Program-made: the position numbers and the translations under genes
Notes under the pieces: model-generated
Database searches by the model: none
Told to the model about the DNA's origin: nothing
What the model saw: only the letters and a program-made list of their open reading frames with translations
From: Folioceros fuciformis
Lineage: Eukaryota; Anthocerotophyta; Anthocerotopsida; Anthocerotales
Assembly (NCBI GenBank): GCA_049999805.1
Contig: JBNGIO010005379.1
Coordinates: forward strand, 1-64,000
Reading direction: 5' to 3'
DNA length: 64,000 bases
Shown: positions 1 through 11,293 of the stretch, piece after piece
Layout: every line of letters begins with the position of its first letter
How positions within the stretch are numbered: the first letter of the stretch is position 1

Positions 1-60
1 CGGCCCCAGGTCCCCGCGCTCAATGCGGCCCCAGGTCCCCGCGCTCAATGCGGCCCCAGG
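1..60. repeat. 25-base tandem repeat at window edge
   Basis: A 25-base GC-rich unit (CGGCCCCAGGTCCCCGCGCT followed by CAATG) occurs about 2.4 times in the first 60 bases and runs off the left edge. It is followed by two copies of GTAGGTGAAAGC near 61-90. The remainder up to 798 holds AT microsatellites (TATATATG/CATA tracts, 138-215) and short frames only; I see no gene there. Part of it is probably the 3' flank of the PPR gene that ends at 799. Confidence 0.8.
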
Positions 61-798
61 GTAGGTGAAAGCCAAGGTAGGTGAAAGCTATTGAGAGTGT
101 TAGTCCTCCAAAGAGGCAATTGCCACGCCATGGTGGCTTATATATATATGCACATATATGCATACATTAATTTCTTCATGCATATATATGAAGATACATA
201 CATACATACATTGATTTCTTCGTGTAGATTCTGACGGAAGGGCCCACAAATTGTGGAAAAGTAGTTACCACGACTGATGGAGTTCACAAAATTCCGTGTC
301 ATTGGCGGAGTTCACAAAATTCCGAGACACGTCATTGGCACACTGGCGTCTTCCTTCCGCGGCCCCTCCTGTCTCCTCCATGTTTTGAGTCTGCAATCTT
401 CTGTCTTCACGGGCCTCTGAGAGCTCCTCCAAACCTTCAGATTCCGAGTCCACTTATCTTCTAGGTCGCAGCCTCTGCCGTTCCTCGTATCATTTTCTCT
501 CGCGCTCTCCATGATCAGTAACACAGTTTTTTCACTTGACCAATGAACTCCTCCGACCATTTTCTCCCCAGCTGTCATTGGAGCTCCTTCCTTGAACTGT
601 GTTTGCAGCGTCTAATACAAGCGTGCACTCTTACTGGCAGCAACTGCCAGCACAAAGCACACAAGACAGGAGTCAGTACACGCTTTGACCTCCACCTGTC
701 CACCGATGGCAGCTGCCAGCGACGCTAACCTAGAGCACCGCCATTGCTTCTGTCGCCTCCTCTCCCTGATCAAGAGCAGCAGGCTCATGACACTTCGT

Positions 799-3538
799 TT
801 ACTGCAAATCCCCGCACGAACAGACGCCGTTCACGAAACGATGAAGGCGATGAGCGTCCCTCACGATAATCTCCCGTCGTTCAAGCCTGGACATCACCTT
901 TGTCCCACTGTGGCACGCATTGCACATCCTCAAGTTCTTGGTTATCAGCAAGCTCGTGCCATCCGGAGTGTTTAGCAGGCCATAAGCAAGAGCCAGTTTC
1001 TCTGCATGCCCACACAGCCCATCTTCTTCCTTATCTGTCTCAAGTCTCGCACTCGCCCCTTTCTGCCTGGCGAGCGCGTTCACACTCTTCAGCTTGCGGG
1101 ACACGTCATCCTGCTCCTCGCCTACCACGAATGTCTCCACCTTATGATTCACCTCGATCCAGGCCTTTGCAGGTTTCTTGCAAGCACCTGCGAACCTTCG
1201 CAACCTTTCTACCCTGCCTACGTCTTCCCACCTACCAGCATCTGCATATATGGCACCCAAAATTGTGTAAGCCGCAGCATTCTGCGGCTCCGTCCTAACG
1301 ATGTGCTCAAAACATCGACTTCCACGCTCCACATCACTGTGTCTTTTGCAGGCGCTGAGCAAACAAGTCCATGCCACAACGTCGTCCACAAAAGGCATGC
1401 TCACCACCACCTTCTCTGCACCATCTAGTTGACCGGACCGACCTAGTAGGTCAACCATGCACACATAGTGATCGACACCAGGAGCAATGCCATGGTCCTC
1501 CATCATTGCTTGGAAATACAACTGACCCTGGCACAGCAGACCAGCATGACTGCATGCCGCAAGAACGCAAACAAAGGTATTCGCATTCGGCGCCACCCCC
1601 TGCTCCTGCATTTCCTGAAAACAACCCAACGCCATTTCAGCCATGTTATGTTGTCCATACCCATGCATTAGAGCATTCCACGTCACGACGTTCTTTATCG
1701 GCAATCTGTCAAACACCTTCCGAGCATCTTCCAAGTTCCCACATTTGGCATACATGTCCACCAGGCTGCTGCCTACCGCCACCTCCGCCTCTAGTCCAAG
1801 CTCCTTAATCTGGGAATGAACAGTCTTACCTTGCTGCAAAGCTCCTGTGCTGGCACATGCCTTCAGCAAACACACCAACGTCACATGGTTGGCTGGAGCT
1901 AAGCCCTCTCGCTGCATCCTGTCATAAAGACACAGCGCTTCCTGGCAACAATCCTGTTGAGCATAGCCTAAAATCAGGGCAGTCCATGTTATCACGTCTC
2001 TCTCGGGCAATCTGTCAAATACCCCTTGCGCATCTGATATGCTGCCGCATTTTGCATACATGTCCACCAGACTGTTTCCCACTACCACATCACGGTCCAG
2101 CCCTTTTTCCTGAATGTCTGCATGAAGTTGCTTCCCCTCACTTAAAGCTCCAACAAGGGCACACGCTTTCAGCAGGCAAACAAAGGTGACTTGGTCCGCT
2201 GCTAAACTAATACCCTGCTCTCGCATACCTTTGTACAGTGACATAATTTCTTCACCCAGCTCACGCTGGGCATATCCTGCAAGCATGGAGTTCCATGTCA
2301 CCACATCCCTTGTGGGTAACCTGTCAAAAACCCGTCGGGCATCTTCTAAGCTCCCACATTTGGCATACATGTACACCAGGCTGCCACCGACAACCACGTC
2401 TGCTTCCAGTCCCCTTTCCACAATCTGGCAGTGAAGCTGCTTGCCTGCTGACAAAGATCCGATGCTGGCACATGCTTTCAGAAGGCAGACAAATGTGAAA
2501 GGATCAGCGGCATCGCCACCACCGTGTTGCATACTTCCATACAGAGACAGTGCTTCTTGACCAAGGCCATGCTGAGAGTAGCCTGCAATCATCGAATTCC
2601 ATGTTATAGCATCTTTTGTAGGCATTTTATCAAACACCCTGCGTGCCTCCTGTATGGTGCCACATTTGGCATACATGTCTACAAGGCAATTGCCAACAAT
2701 CACATCCGCCTCCAGTTCTCGCTTCTGAATCTCAGCATGAAGCTGCTGGCCGTCATGTAAAGCTCCAACAGCAGCACAAGCTTTCAGCAGACACACGAAC
2801 GTGACAGCATTGGCCTCAGTGCTGCCCTCCTGTTGCATGCGTGCATACAGCGCAAGGGCTTCCTGAGCACACCCATTCTGAGCATACCCTGCAAGCATCA
2901 CATTCCATGTGACGACGTCTCTTGCCTGCAAGCTGTCAAAAACGTTACGGGCATCCTCTAACCTCCTGCATTTTGCGTACATGTCCACCAAGCAATTGCT
3001 GACAAATATATTAGGCGCAACCGAACTTCCCAAGACATTTGCATGAACCTCCTTGCCAGCTGCTAAAGCTGCTTCACTGGCACATGCTTTCAGAACCGCC
3101 ACAAAGACATGATTATCGAGCTTCACACTCACTTGTGGGATTTGTTGATACAGTTCTATGGCCTTCTTAGCGTGTCCATGCTTAGCATATGCCAAGATGA
3201 TGGAAGCCCATGTGAAAGAGTCTGGTGCAGCGACTTGGTGAAACACCTCCGTTGCGTCCTGCAGGCGCCCATGTGAGACGTACATGCGGATGATGTGATT
3301 GGCTAGATACGCGTTCGACGCGTAGCCGCTTGTAAGAGTGAGAGCATGGACACGACAGCCAAGGATTAGATCTTTCTTGGCACAGCAGCCCTTGAAGACA
3401 CGGTAGAACAGAGATGTTGGAATATGGGCTCCTTCCTCCACCAGGAGATTCAATGTGTCAATGGCCTCACCCAGTTGTCCCTCCTCCCATGATCCCCTCT
3501 GACTTCCAGGAGCCTCTGCAGCCACAGGCTCAAGTAGC
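799..3538 (-). CDS. PPR protein with DYW:KP deaminase domain, C-terminus DLQ
   Basis: Organelle RNA-editing factor: a PPR tract binds RNA base by base and a C-terminal cytidine-deaminase-like DYW domain modifies one base. The uninterrupted frame of about 910 codons holds repeated PLS triplets of roughly 100 residues with 'MYAKCGSLEDARRVFDRLP' type S motifs and 'VVTWNAMLAGYAQ' type P motifs, then E1/E2. At the PG-box position it reads KKPAKAWIEV, so KP replaces PG. The deaminase signature is present: HAEKLA followed by CNACH, then IIVRDAHR and a terminal CSCGD. The last residues are DLQ, not DYW or DRH. There is no ATG at the 5' end of the frame; a stop lies just upstream at about 3550, and TTGCAG ending at 3539 makes a good splice acceptor, so I place a 3' exon start at 3538 with at least one 5' exon, start codon included, upstream (3.55-4.3 kb). 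Family call is firm; editing direction is inferred. Confidence 0.93.
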
Positions 3539-5357
3539 CTGCAAGTTTGATTCAGAATCTATGAGAAACAGAAAGCTTGAGCAGCTACGAAGGACGTAAC
3601 ATCCAAACATCACAGGGCAACGGCCGTGGGCCTTTCATATCCTCGCAATCATGTGACCAAAGATCGCTGCGTATGACCAAAACAGGAAACTCTATTGTGG
3701 AATTCATAAGGAGACATTGGATGGACTGTGCGCTAAGGTGTCCGATGGGATGCCTCTGTTGATGCACACGTTTGCAGGATAAAAATGATTTACAGGTGTT
3801 GACAAGGCTGAGATGGAGGCACTACCTTGTTCCACGAATTGACGGCCACCAGCATCCCTGGCTCCCCTGGAAACCACCTGAACATAAGAGCCTGAAAGCT
3901 TCTCAGCTGCCAAGCAACGACGAAGCAATGTGGCAATAGAAGGAATTTCTTGGACCAGTTGGCAACTCACTGGGCATACTTGGAGACGTGCGTGGATTTG
4001 CCGCGGACCGAAATAGGGATCGATGACCGCACCATTCCCCCAGCGAGGAATGGTGGTTTCGGGGACTCTGGTTGTTTGGCCTAAGCTATGCACACCGCCC
4101 CTCTTCATCAGTGCTAAAATCAGAAACCCGCTCTACACAGAGACATCCTTCTCGGCCTCCTCGGACTGGACAAGTTGCAGTGGTGCTGAAATTCCAGCGC
4201 CAAGCGCTGATGAGACTGTGCCGCTGCTCACGTCTTCCCTGCCCTGGCGGCTGACACACATTCAGGCCGTGTAGAACTGGTGGTTGAGGGGCACACATGA
4301 AAGGAGAAATTACTGATCGGAGACAAAAGGAAGTGCGCAGGTATGCATCTGGTGTCTGAGGAAGGCAAACCGGCCTATTCCCATGCTTCGCAAATTAACA
4401 CCCTGTCATGCCATACGCGTGATTGATGGTAGAAGTAGCGCTCGTGCTCGTTGCTCGCAGTGGCTGTACTTTAAAGCGACTGCAGCTGGAAAACTGTGAA
4501 CATGGGTGAGCTCCTCATCCAGGAAACATTTTCGAGCTCCAACCATGAAGCGAAAGCAGGCTGCTCGCGATCCGCACTCTCCTCAAATCTCAGACCAGTC
4601 ACCACCTTCCACAAGTGCTCACCACTGCATACTGGCATCTCACCAGGTTGGCAGAAGGGTATGTCTCAGATAGTCTGGTGCCTTGCAGATTTGTCTCGAG
4701 CAGCGTGCGTAAGGTTGGGCGCCCCACAGACTCATAAAGGCTGCTTGGGCACTGCCGCAGTGCGTAAGGGCACGGTAGTGGCTGATGCAAAATCGTCCAT
4801 GGAAATTTTAGCGCCTGTGGTCGCGGTGTATGCAATACTCAGCCACCTGATGATGAGGGTGAAAAATTAGATTCGCACCTTGCTACAACTGCCGAATACT
4901 GAAAGGCCTCGCCTGTGGGGACTGCGAATGTGAAGGTTGGGCAGACCTACGACCATCTATGCAGGTTAGGAAGCTTGTGCGATCCCCCTGGTTTGCTGAA
5001 TTAGGGCTGCAGAGAAGGAAGAGTGTTTTGCTTAGCATTACTAAACACTTGAGCCTTCGTCCGTGCGTGATCGTTTAAGGGTGTGCAGGTTTTCGGATAT
5101 GGCTTCAGGTTCCTGTTTTGTGAAACACTGAGAGAGCCTCAGAGCTGCATCGAAAGTCGTGGGCTCACAGGACCTGCTTGTATCCACAACTCCAGCATGT
5201 TGACCTGATGCTCGCACTTCTGCACCGTGCTCTTGTGGTCGTGAATTCTGCACCAGCTTGTTGTGGAAAATGCCGGTGGCAACCAAGAAACGAAACGTTC
5301 CTCACAAAAAACGCGTTTGAATGCGACCCAGGCAGTCCGGGTTTGAAGGCGTCAGGC
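3539..5357. other. Intergenic; probable 5' exon of the PPR gene and weak coding hints
   Basis: No gene can be defined. The missing first exon of the PPR gene ending at 799 should lie on the minus strand here; a 134-codon open frame at 3704-4108 is one candidate but shows no clear targeting peptide. On the plus strand, an ATG at 4543 starts MKRKQAARDPHSPQ, and further on (about 4877-5078) an open frame holds a cysteine-rich stretch CYNCRILKGLACGDCECEGW. These could be exons of a small unrecognised gene or remnants. The base from 5079 to 5357 is 3' flank of the SWEET gene. Confidence 0.3.
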
Positions 5358-6933
5358 TTAGCTCTCTGCTTCCGGTGCGTCTGGTGAGGCCTGGGGAGGA
5401 GGAGGCGAACGAGCCCTTTCGAGGTCGGCAGCGACGGGGGTGATGATGATCTTCTTTTCATCGAAGTCGATAACACAATGGTCAGGGCCGTCCGGGACGG
5501 TCTCCTCCTCTCCGATCCCGCCTTTGACGCCATGTGTTTTGTAGTATGCGTACAGGGCCAGCTGAACTCCACCTAACACAGTTCCTAGGCCGTTGGGAAG
5601 CTGCAATTTGAGACGGAACAAATGTCAGTTTCGACAAGCGGTGTTTCTCGCCGTCGGCGACTGAATCAAGGCGAGGGTGCATCTTACGATTATAAACACG
5701 TCTGCCGCAAAACATCCATACGCTGTCCACAAGCAACCATTGAGGAAGGAAGCCAAGGACAAGAGAAATGGCATGTACTGCACGCTCCTTGTCTTCACCA
5801 CCAGTTTCTGGTGGAAACAACAAGTACATGCGTCAGGTATGCACGTATTGATCAGTCGGAATAGTAGAGATGGCGTGGGAAGAGAGGGCAAGCAGCTTAC
5901 CATCGCTGCGAGAGGTGAAGCATACATCAAGGTCCCAATAATCACGCAAACGGATCCTACAACTACACCTTGTGAGTGATTAGGCAACGCAAACACCACC
6001 ACCAGAACCAGAATCGCGTAGAATGCAGACACGGCCAGGAGCATGTAGAAGACATGAAGCTGCATACAATGAATCCGGGTGGATGTGTGAGGCTCACTGA
6101 TAATCGCATTTCAACCTGAGACCTGGCACATGCAGTACAGCTAGCCTGACTGAATGTGTCGATTGCGATTTGGTTGGTCGAACAGCACAATGGTCAGTCC
6201 CGACGCTAGTGATTATTCACTGTCTGTGATGAGGCAAAGATGGCGGGAATTTGAACGTGGAGCGGAATATCTTTACCTTGTCTTTTTTGGGAGCAAGAGC
6301 CAAGAAAATGAGCAGATACATCGCCTCCAATACAAGGCCAGCTCCGTTGATGGTAAGAACCAAAGTGAGAGATTTCACCGCCCCGTAGAGCAACCATAGC
6401 AGGCAATTGAGAAGAGTGCAAACATATGGAACAGCCGAGTATTCTCCCGTGCTCTTTGTTTTCAAGATGTTGAAGAATGTGGGCCTGAAAAGTTGAAGTT
6501 GTCATTCTTTGATTCGTTTCTTGGTTTGGATAGAAGCTAACATCCAGTGGTGACAAACAATGAAAGCACGCTATCTTGTTCTCCGACATACACCCTAATC
6601 AATTCCTTTGTTTCGGACCATCTATTAGTTACAAACTTATGTGCTGGAAATACAAGTTGTGAAGGGGCTGGATTGGTTGTTGGTATAGATACGCACGCCG
6701 GTGAGAGAAACAAGAACATGGAAGTGACGTTTCCTGCAACACAAACACATTACAGAAGAAAAGATCTTGAGGCTTGTGAATTCCCTTACAACTTCCACAA
6801 AATTCGTGGACACCAGAAGTCAGTCATCTTTCGCCTTCAAGTTGGCTCCATTATTGGCAAGGGCAAGAGAAGGGTTTGCAACATGCAGAATTGTCATACC
6901 AATCACTCCCAGAACAAACATGGCCAGCATCAT
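5358..6933 (-). CDS. SWEET: SWEET sugar transporter (MtN3/saliva family)
   Basis: SWEETs are seven-helix uniporters that move sucrose or hexoses down their gradient across the plasma membrane, tonoplast or plastid envelope. Six exons splice into a complete 266-residue protein: 6933-6900, 6733-6697, 6484-6277, 6059-5901, 5807-5688, 5600-5358, all with GT-AG borders and matching phases. The join gives MMLAMFVLGVIGNVTSMF, SPAPTFFNILKTKST, then VPYVCTLLNCLLWLLYG, ALPNHSQGVVVGS, YASPLAAMKLVVKTRSVQYM and LPNGLGTVLGGVQLALYAYY. These are the family's two MtN3 triple-helix units with the conserved Pro and Asn residues. An in-frame TAA lies upstream of the start, so MM is the N-terminus. The cytosolic tail is about 55 residues, acidic and proline-rich. 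Clade and substrate cannot be told from sequence alone. Length is normal for the family. Confidence 0.95.
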
Positions 6934-7365
6934 CTTGGCAGCGCCGTCGGACGTCCGTCTAGAGCAAGAATTGATTTATGCAGAGGGTGTCGACCGGCTC
7001 CACCCCCGGTCGCTAGCACAGGTCCACCGTGGTCTACGCAAGGATGAAGTGCGAAAGCATGCTCTGCTAAGATGACAGAAGGAGCAGAGAAGGACAGACA
7101 GGCGCTAACTTCCAAGGACACATTACAACAGACGGCGTAGCAGCCAGGGCACGGTGACAGTCGCGCGATGGAGGAGGGACGGATGGAAGCAACCAAGGAA
7201 TACACGGAAAGAACAACAAGGAAGTCCGCGGGGGAGGAGTCTGCAGCCGTTGTGAGCCTGCTGCCTCCCGGAGCCACGTCCGCAAATGGATAAGCTTACT
7301 CGGAGTCCGTGCGAGACGGAAGTAGTACATACATACATGTATGTAGGTGGGTTAGGGCTTAGGGA
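6934..7365. other. SWEET 5' flank up to assembly gap
   Basis: No convincing coding frame. This is the promoter and 5' UTR side of the minus-strand SWEET gene. A short tract near 7329-7349 consists of ACATACATGTATG repeats, followed by GGGTTAGGGCTTAGGG right at the gap edge, a telomere-like but imperfect string. Confidence 0.5.
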
Positions 7366-7465
7366 NNNNNNNNNNNNNNNNNNNNNNNNNNNNNNNNNNN
7401 NNNNNNNNNNNNNNNNNNNNNNNNNNNNNNNNNNNNNNNNNNNNNNNNNNNNNNNNNNNNNNNNN
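7366..7465. other. Assembly gap (100 N)
   Basis: Exactly 100 N, the usual placeholder for a gap of unknown size. It separates GC-rich gene space from the AT-rich island. Confidence 0.99.
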
Positions 7466-7509
7466 TGTACATGTACCGTAGAGCACATTCTCGTTTCCAT
7501 CAAAGTATG

Positions 7510-8190
7510 AGGGGTAGGATTAAACAACTTTTTTTTTCAAAATATTTTATATATAAATTAAATAAAAAAACTTTAAATAGAGATTAAAAAATTTTAAGAT
7601 TGATAATGATATAAGTGAAATTAGGTAAAAAAAACAAAAAAAAATAGTAGAAAAAAAATGATGAAATCTTATGTAAAGCTACATAACAAATCATATTGCC
7701 CTGTGGAACAAACATGTGTTACATTCCATCCACCCTAATGGAACAAGCATGTGCTACATTTTTAACATAGCAACTCCTAAAAAAGGTGGAGTTGTAGTAG
7801 CCATTGATAGTTTGTAAGTTGAGTGGTGTGCATGGTTTCTAGTGTAGCATTTCCCTAGTTGCACGAGATAAAAGACTAAGGCAAGAGACTTTAAGAACAC
7901 TCATTCCTTAAGAGGGAGCTCTATTGTAAGTTTACTTTGGAGAGCAAGAGTCTTAAAAAAAGTTAAGGGTAGTAGCCAATTAGATGTAGATTGCCAAAAT
8001 TTTGCTGTAAGTATTTTTAAATAAAGAGCAGCATCTCGAGGAGGTGATTTGTAAGCTATTTGAGTAGGTGGTTTATACCTTGTGAGTGGACAGAGAAAGG
8101 AAATTTATAAGGTGGACAAATGGAAGCAGTTTATAAGGTGGACAAATGGAGGTAGTTTATATGGCATAAGTGGTCAATGGGCTACTTGTA
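7510..8190. other. AT-rich, gene-free segment
   Basis: Base composition drops sharply to AT-rich with poly-A and poly-T runs (7520-7680). No open frame of note and no recognisable transposon ends. Some phrases recur locally (for example AAGGTGGACAAATGGA twice near 8107-8150). I see no gene. Confidence 0.6.
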
Positions 8191-9830
8191 GTCTTCTGTT
8201 ATGTCTTGAAAGTTGAGTATGATTAGGGTTGAGCACTATACTCTTGTGCAAGTAGCTTAGGTTATGTGGTCAAAGTCGAATTCTATTACAGTTGAGTGTT
8301 GTACTTTGTACAAGTAGTCTAGGCTATGTCGGGAAAATTAAGTACGATTAGACTTGAGCAAGTAGCCTAGTGCTATGTCATGAAAGTTGAGTACCATTAG
8401 AGTTGAGCACTGTAATCTTATGCAAGCTCATAGCCTAGGCTTTGTTGTGAAAGTTGAGTATGACTAGAGTTGAGCATTGTAATCTTATACAAGCTTGTAG
8501 CCTAGGTTATGTCGAGAAAGTTGAGTTCGATTAGAGTTGAGCATTGCAATCTTACCTAAGTGTGTAGTCTAGCTTGTGTCGTGAAAGTTGAATGCGATTA
8601 GAGTTTATTACTGTTCTCCTGTACAGGGTTGTGAAAGTTGAGTATCATTAAAGTTGAGCATTGTACTCTTGTGTAATGTCGTAAAGTATAGTTCAGTACA
8701 ATTAGAGTTGAATGCATCACTCTTATGCAAGGAGCCTAGTGATGTGCCATAAACATTGAATAAGATTAGAGTTGAGCATTATTCAATACTCTTGTGCAAG
8801 TAGCCTCGTGCTATGTCATAAAAGTTGAGTACGATTAAAGTTGAGCGTTGTTCTTTTGTGTAGTGTTGTGAAAGTTAAGTATGATTGAAGTTGAGCACTG
8901 TATTCTTATGCATGTAATCTAGTGATGTGTTGTAAAAGTTGAGTGTGATTAGAGTTAAGCATTGTTCTTTTGTGTAGTGTTGTGAAAGTTTAGTATGATT
9001 GAAGTTGAGCGATGTACTCTTGTGGAAGTAGCTTAGTGATATGTCATAAAATTTGAGTTCGATTATGAAAGTTGAAATTAGTACTATTGTGCAGTGTCGT
9101 TAAACTTGAGGAAGATTAGGGCACATTACTCTTGTACAAGTAGCCTAATGATATGTCTTGAAAGTTGATTACGATTAGATTCTTATACAAACAATGTTGT
9201 GAAAGTTGAGTACGATAAGAGTTGAGCTTTAGACTCTTATACNNNNNNNNNNNNNNNNNNNNNNNNNNNNNNNNNNNNNNNNNNNNNNNNNNNNNNNNNN
9301 NNNNNNNNNNNNNNNNNNNNNNNNNNNNNNNNNNNNNNNNNNCTCTTATACAATGTTGTGAAAGTTGAGTACAATTAGAGTTGCATGTTATACTCTTGTG
9401 TAAGTAGCCTAGAGTTGTGTTATGAAAATTGAGTGCCATGACAGTTGAGTGCTTTACTCATGTGTAAGAGCCTAGTGTTGTGTTATGAAAGTTAAGTACG
9501 ATTACAATTGAGTGCTTTACTCTTGTGCAAGAGCCTAGTGTTGTGTTATGAAAGTTAAGTACGATTACAATGAAGTAGTTTACTCTTGTGCAAGTAGCCT
9601 AGTGTTGTGTTATGAAAATTGAGTGCGATTATAGTTCAGTTGTTTATTTTTTGTACAAGTAGTCTAGTATTATGTTATGAAAATTGAGTGTGATTATAGT
9701 TCAGTTGTTTATTTTTTGTACAAGTAGTCTAGTATTATATTATGAAAATTGAGTGTTATTATAGTTCAGTAGTTTACTCTTTGTACAAGTAGCCTAATAT
9801 TGTATCATGAAAGAAATTAATCCATAGGAA
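8190..9830. repeat. Degenerate ~62-base tandem repeat (satellite)
   Basis: A unit of about 60-65 bases recurs throughout: GTGAAAGTTGAGTACGATTA, then GAGTTGAGCACTGTACTCTT, then GTGCAAGTAGCCTAGTG. About 20-25 diverged copies can be counted by the AAAGTTGAGT landmark, with an assembly gap in the middle. Copies differ by point changes and small indels, so the array is old. Open frames across it are short and interrupted by the gap. It looks like non-coding satellite or the internal repeat of a decayed element. Confidence 0.85.
9243..9342. other. Assembly gap (100 N) inside the satellite
   Basis: Exactly 100 N; flanked on both sides by the same ~62-base repeat (ACTCTTATAC / CTCTTATACAA), so the array was probably too repetitive to assemble and may be longer in the genome. 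Confidence 0.99.
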
Positions 9831-10174
9831 GAAAATTAACCCCCACCAAGTACACCTGAAAGCAATAGTTGCAGCACTAAAAATATTATTACTGCTGCAA
9901 GTGGGCATCTCGACATGTACAAGGATGTGGGCAGCCGCTTAATTAAATATAATAACGCAAGTGTAGATCTTTTGTTATTAAATGTAATTATCGGCCACCT
10001 TAGGAGCATTACTGCAGACGCGGTTTCTTGAGCTGAAGGCGTCCCTACCTCCACGTGACACAGTAGGAATATACGTGCGCACGCGCTTTCGTGGAGTGAG
10101 CTCTACTCTATGGAATCAGGAAAGAAAAGCAGGGACGACGCAAAGTGAGAGCTACCTGTGCAGCTGAGAAGAAC

Positions 10175-11293
10175 ATGGATTCCAGAGCCAGCAGAGGCAA
10201 AGGTGAAGGCAAAGGCAGGACGGATCTGGGAGTGGAGGTTGAGGACGGCGACACCCTGCGGATCGGGGAAGTGACCATCAACTTCAAACGGACCTTACGA
10301 ATCCCCGATGACAAGGAGACATACCCGCTCCCGCCAGACCTGGGCTCCTTCCCCATACGAAGAGTGACGGATTATGCCGACAAGGTGCCGGAGAGCTGGC
10401 GCAAGCATGGCGGGGTTTTCCTCCCCATGTACCAGCGGGAGGCCATGTGGCTCAGTTTCGGCGGCCAGTCCTGGAGGCCTAATGCCTTGAAATTGGCTGT
10501 GGGCAAGGTGTGCGCCATCACGGGGAAGCCGTGGTCGGAGGAGCTGCATAAGGAGCCGCAGGACTACGTTGTGGTTCCCTCGCAGCCCTGGCTGGACGGC
10601 ATCAACTCTGGCCACGACACCATCAGCCAGTTCATTGCCATGCCACTAGGGATGGGGTACACGGTTGAAGGTCAGGTGACTGGCGAGGAGAAACATGGCG
10701 GTCTCCAGATTTGTGTGTTCGAGCCTACCGAAGGATTCTTCCCGGAGTATACCCCTAGCAGCAGGAGGACTTCGTATGCCAGGTACGAAAGCGACGGAGT
10801 AGGTCACACGAGTACGCCTGCATCAGCAATGCTAGACTACCACGTTGCCGAAGGATCAAAACCATTAGCACACAGGGTTAAGGCAGGCGGGACGGAAATG
10901 GGGATGGGAGCGGGAGGCAAGATGCGCCAAAAAATTTACGCGGACGAACACGGGCTGGAAGCGTGGGATCAAACCTCATACGCCAGGGTTTTCGTGCACC
11001 TGTGCAATTCAGCAATGTGGCGGGACATCACGGGAGAAGCTCCTCCGCAATCTCCAGTGTCGGCCCAGACATATGCGACATACGGTTTGCCGTGGTTTGA
11101 TCTGTACGATGAAAGGCGGACGGGATTGGATGCTTCTCCGTCGCTGGCCGCAATCAGGAGCGTGAAGGAGATGGACAAGGCTAAGGGCTTCGGATCTCAG
11201 CAAGACGACTCGTCTGTAGCCATTCCACCCCACCTCGTGCATACCAGCGTACCACCACCCTTGGCAAAGAAATGGCACGACGGAGAATGGTGA
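10175..11293 (+). CDS. Uncharacterised single-exon protein of prokaryotic type
   Basis: A complete 372-residue protein in one exon, from the ATG at 10175 (the frame continues upstream only to a non-ATG position) to TGA at 11293. Landmarks: FPIRRVTDYADKVPESWRKH, HGGVFLPMYQREAMWLSF, QDYVVVPSQPWLDGI, QFIAMPLGMGYTVEGQVTGE, GGLQICVFEP, and near the end GLPWFDLYDE with SVKEMDKAKGF. I recall this family from uncharacterised bacterial and fungal proteins of similar length; I know no assigned function or named domain. There is no signal peptide or membrane helix apparent. The lack of introns among intron-rich neighbours, and its place beside an AT-rich repeat island, are consistent with acquisition by horizontal transfer, which remains inference. 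Confidence 0.85.
   Translation: MDSRASRGKGEGKGRTDLGVEVEDGDTLRIGEVTINFKRTLRIPDDKETYPLPPDLGSFPIRRVTDYADKVPESWRKHGGVFLPMYQREAMWLSFGGQSWRPNALKLAVGKVCAITGKPWSEELHKEPQDYVVVPSQPWLDGINSGHDTISQFIAMPLGMGYTVEGQVTGEEKHGGLQICVFEPTEGFFPEYTPSSRRTSYARYESDGVGHTSTPASAMLDYHVAEGSKPLAHRVKAGGTEMGMGAGGKMRQKIYADEHGLEAWDQTSYARVFVHLCNSAMWRDITGEAPPQSPVSAQTYATYGLPWFDLYDERRTGLDASPSLAAIRSVKEMDKAKGFGSQQDDSSVAIPPHLVHTSVPPPLAKKWHDGEW

Noticed and set aside
1006-2760. Plus-strand open frames over the first PPR gene
   Set aside because: Antisense shadows of the PPR repeats; they recur at the same register over every PPR gene.
7286-7527. Open frames spanning the 100-N gap
   Set aside because: They exist only because N codons are read through; no real coding evidence.
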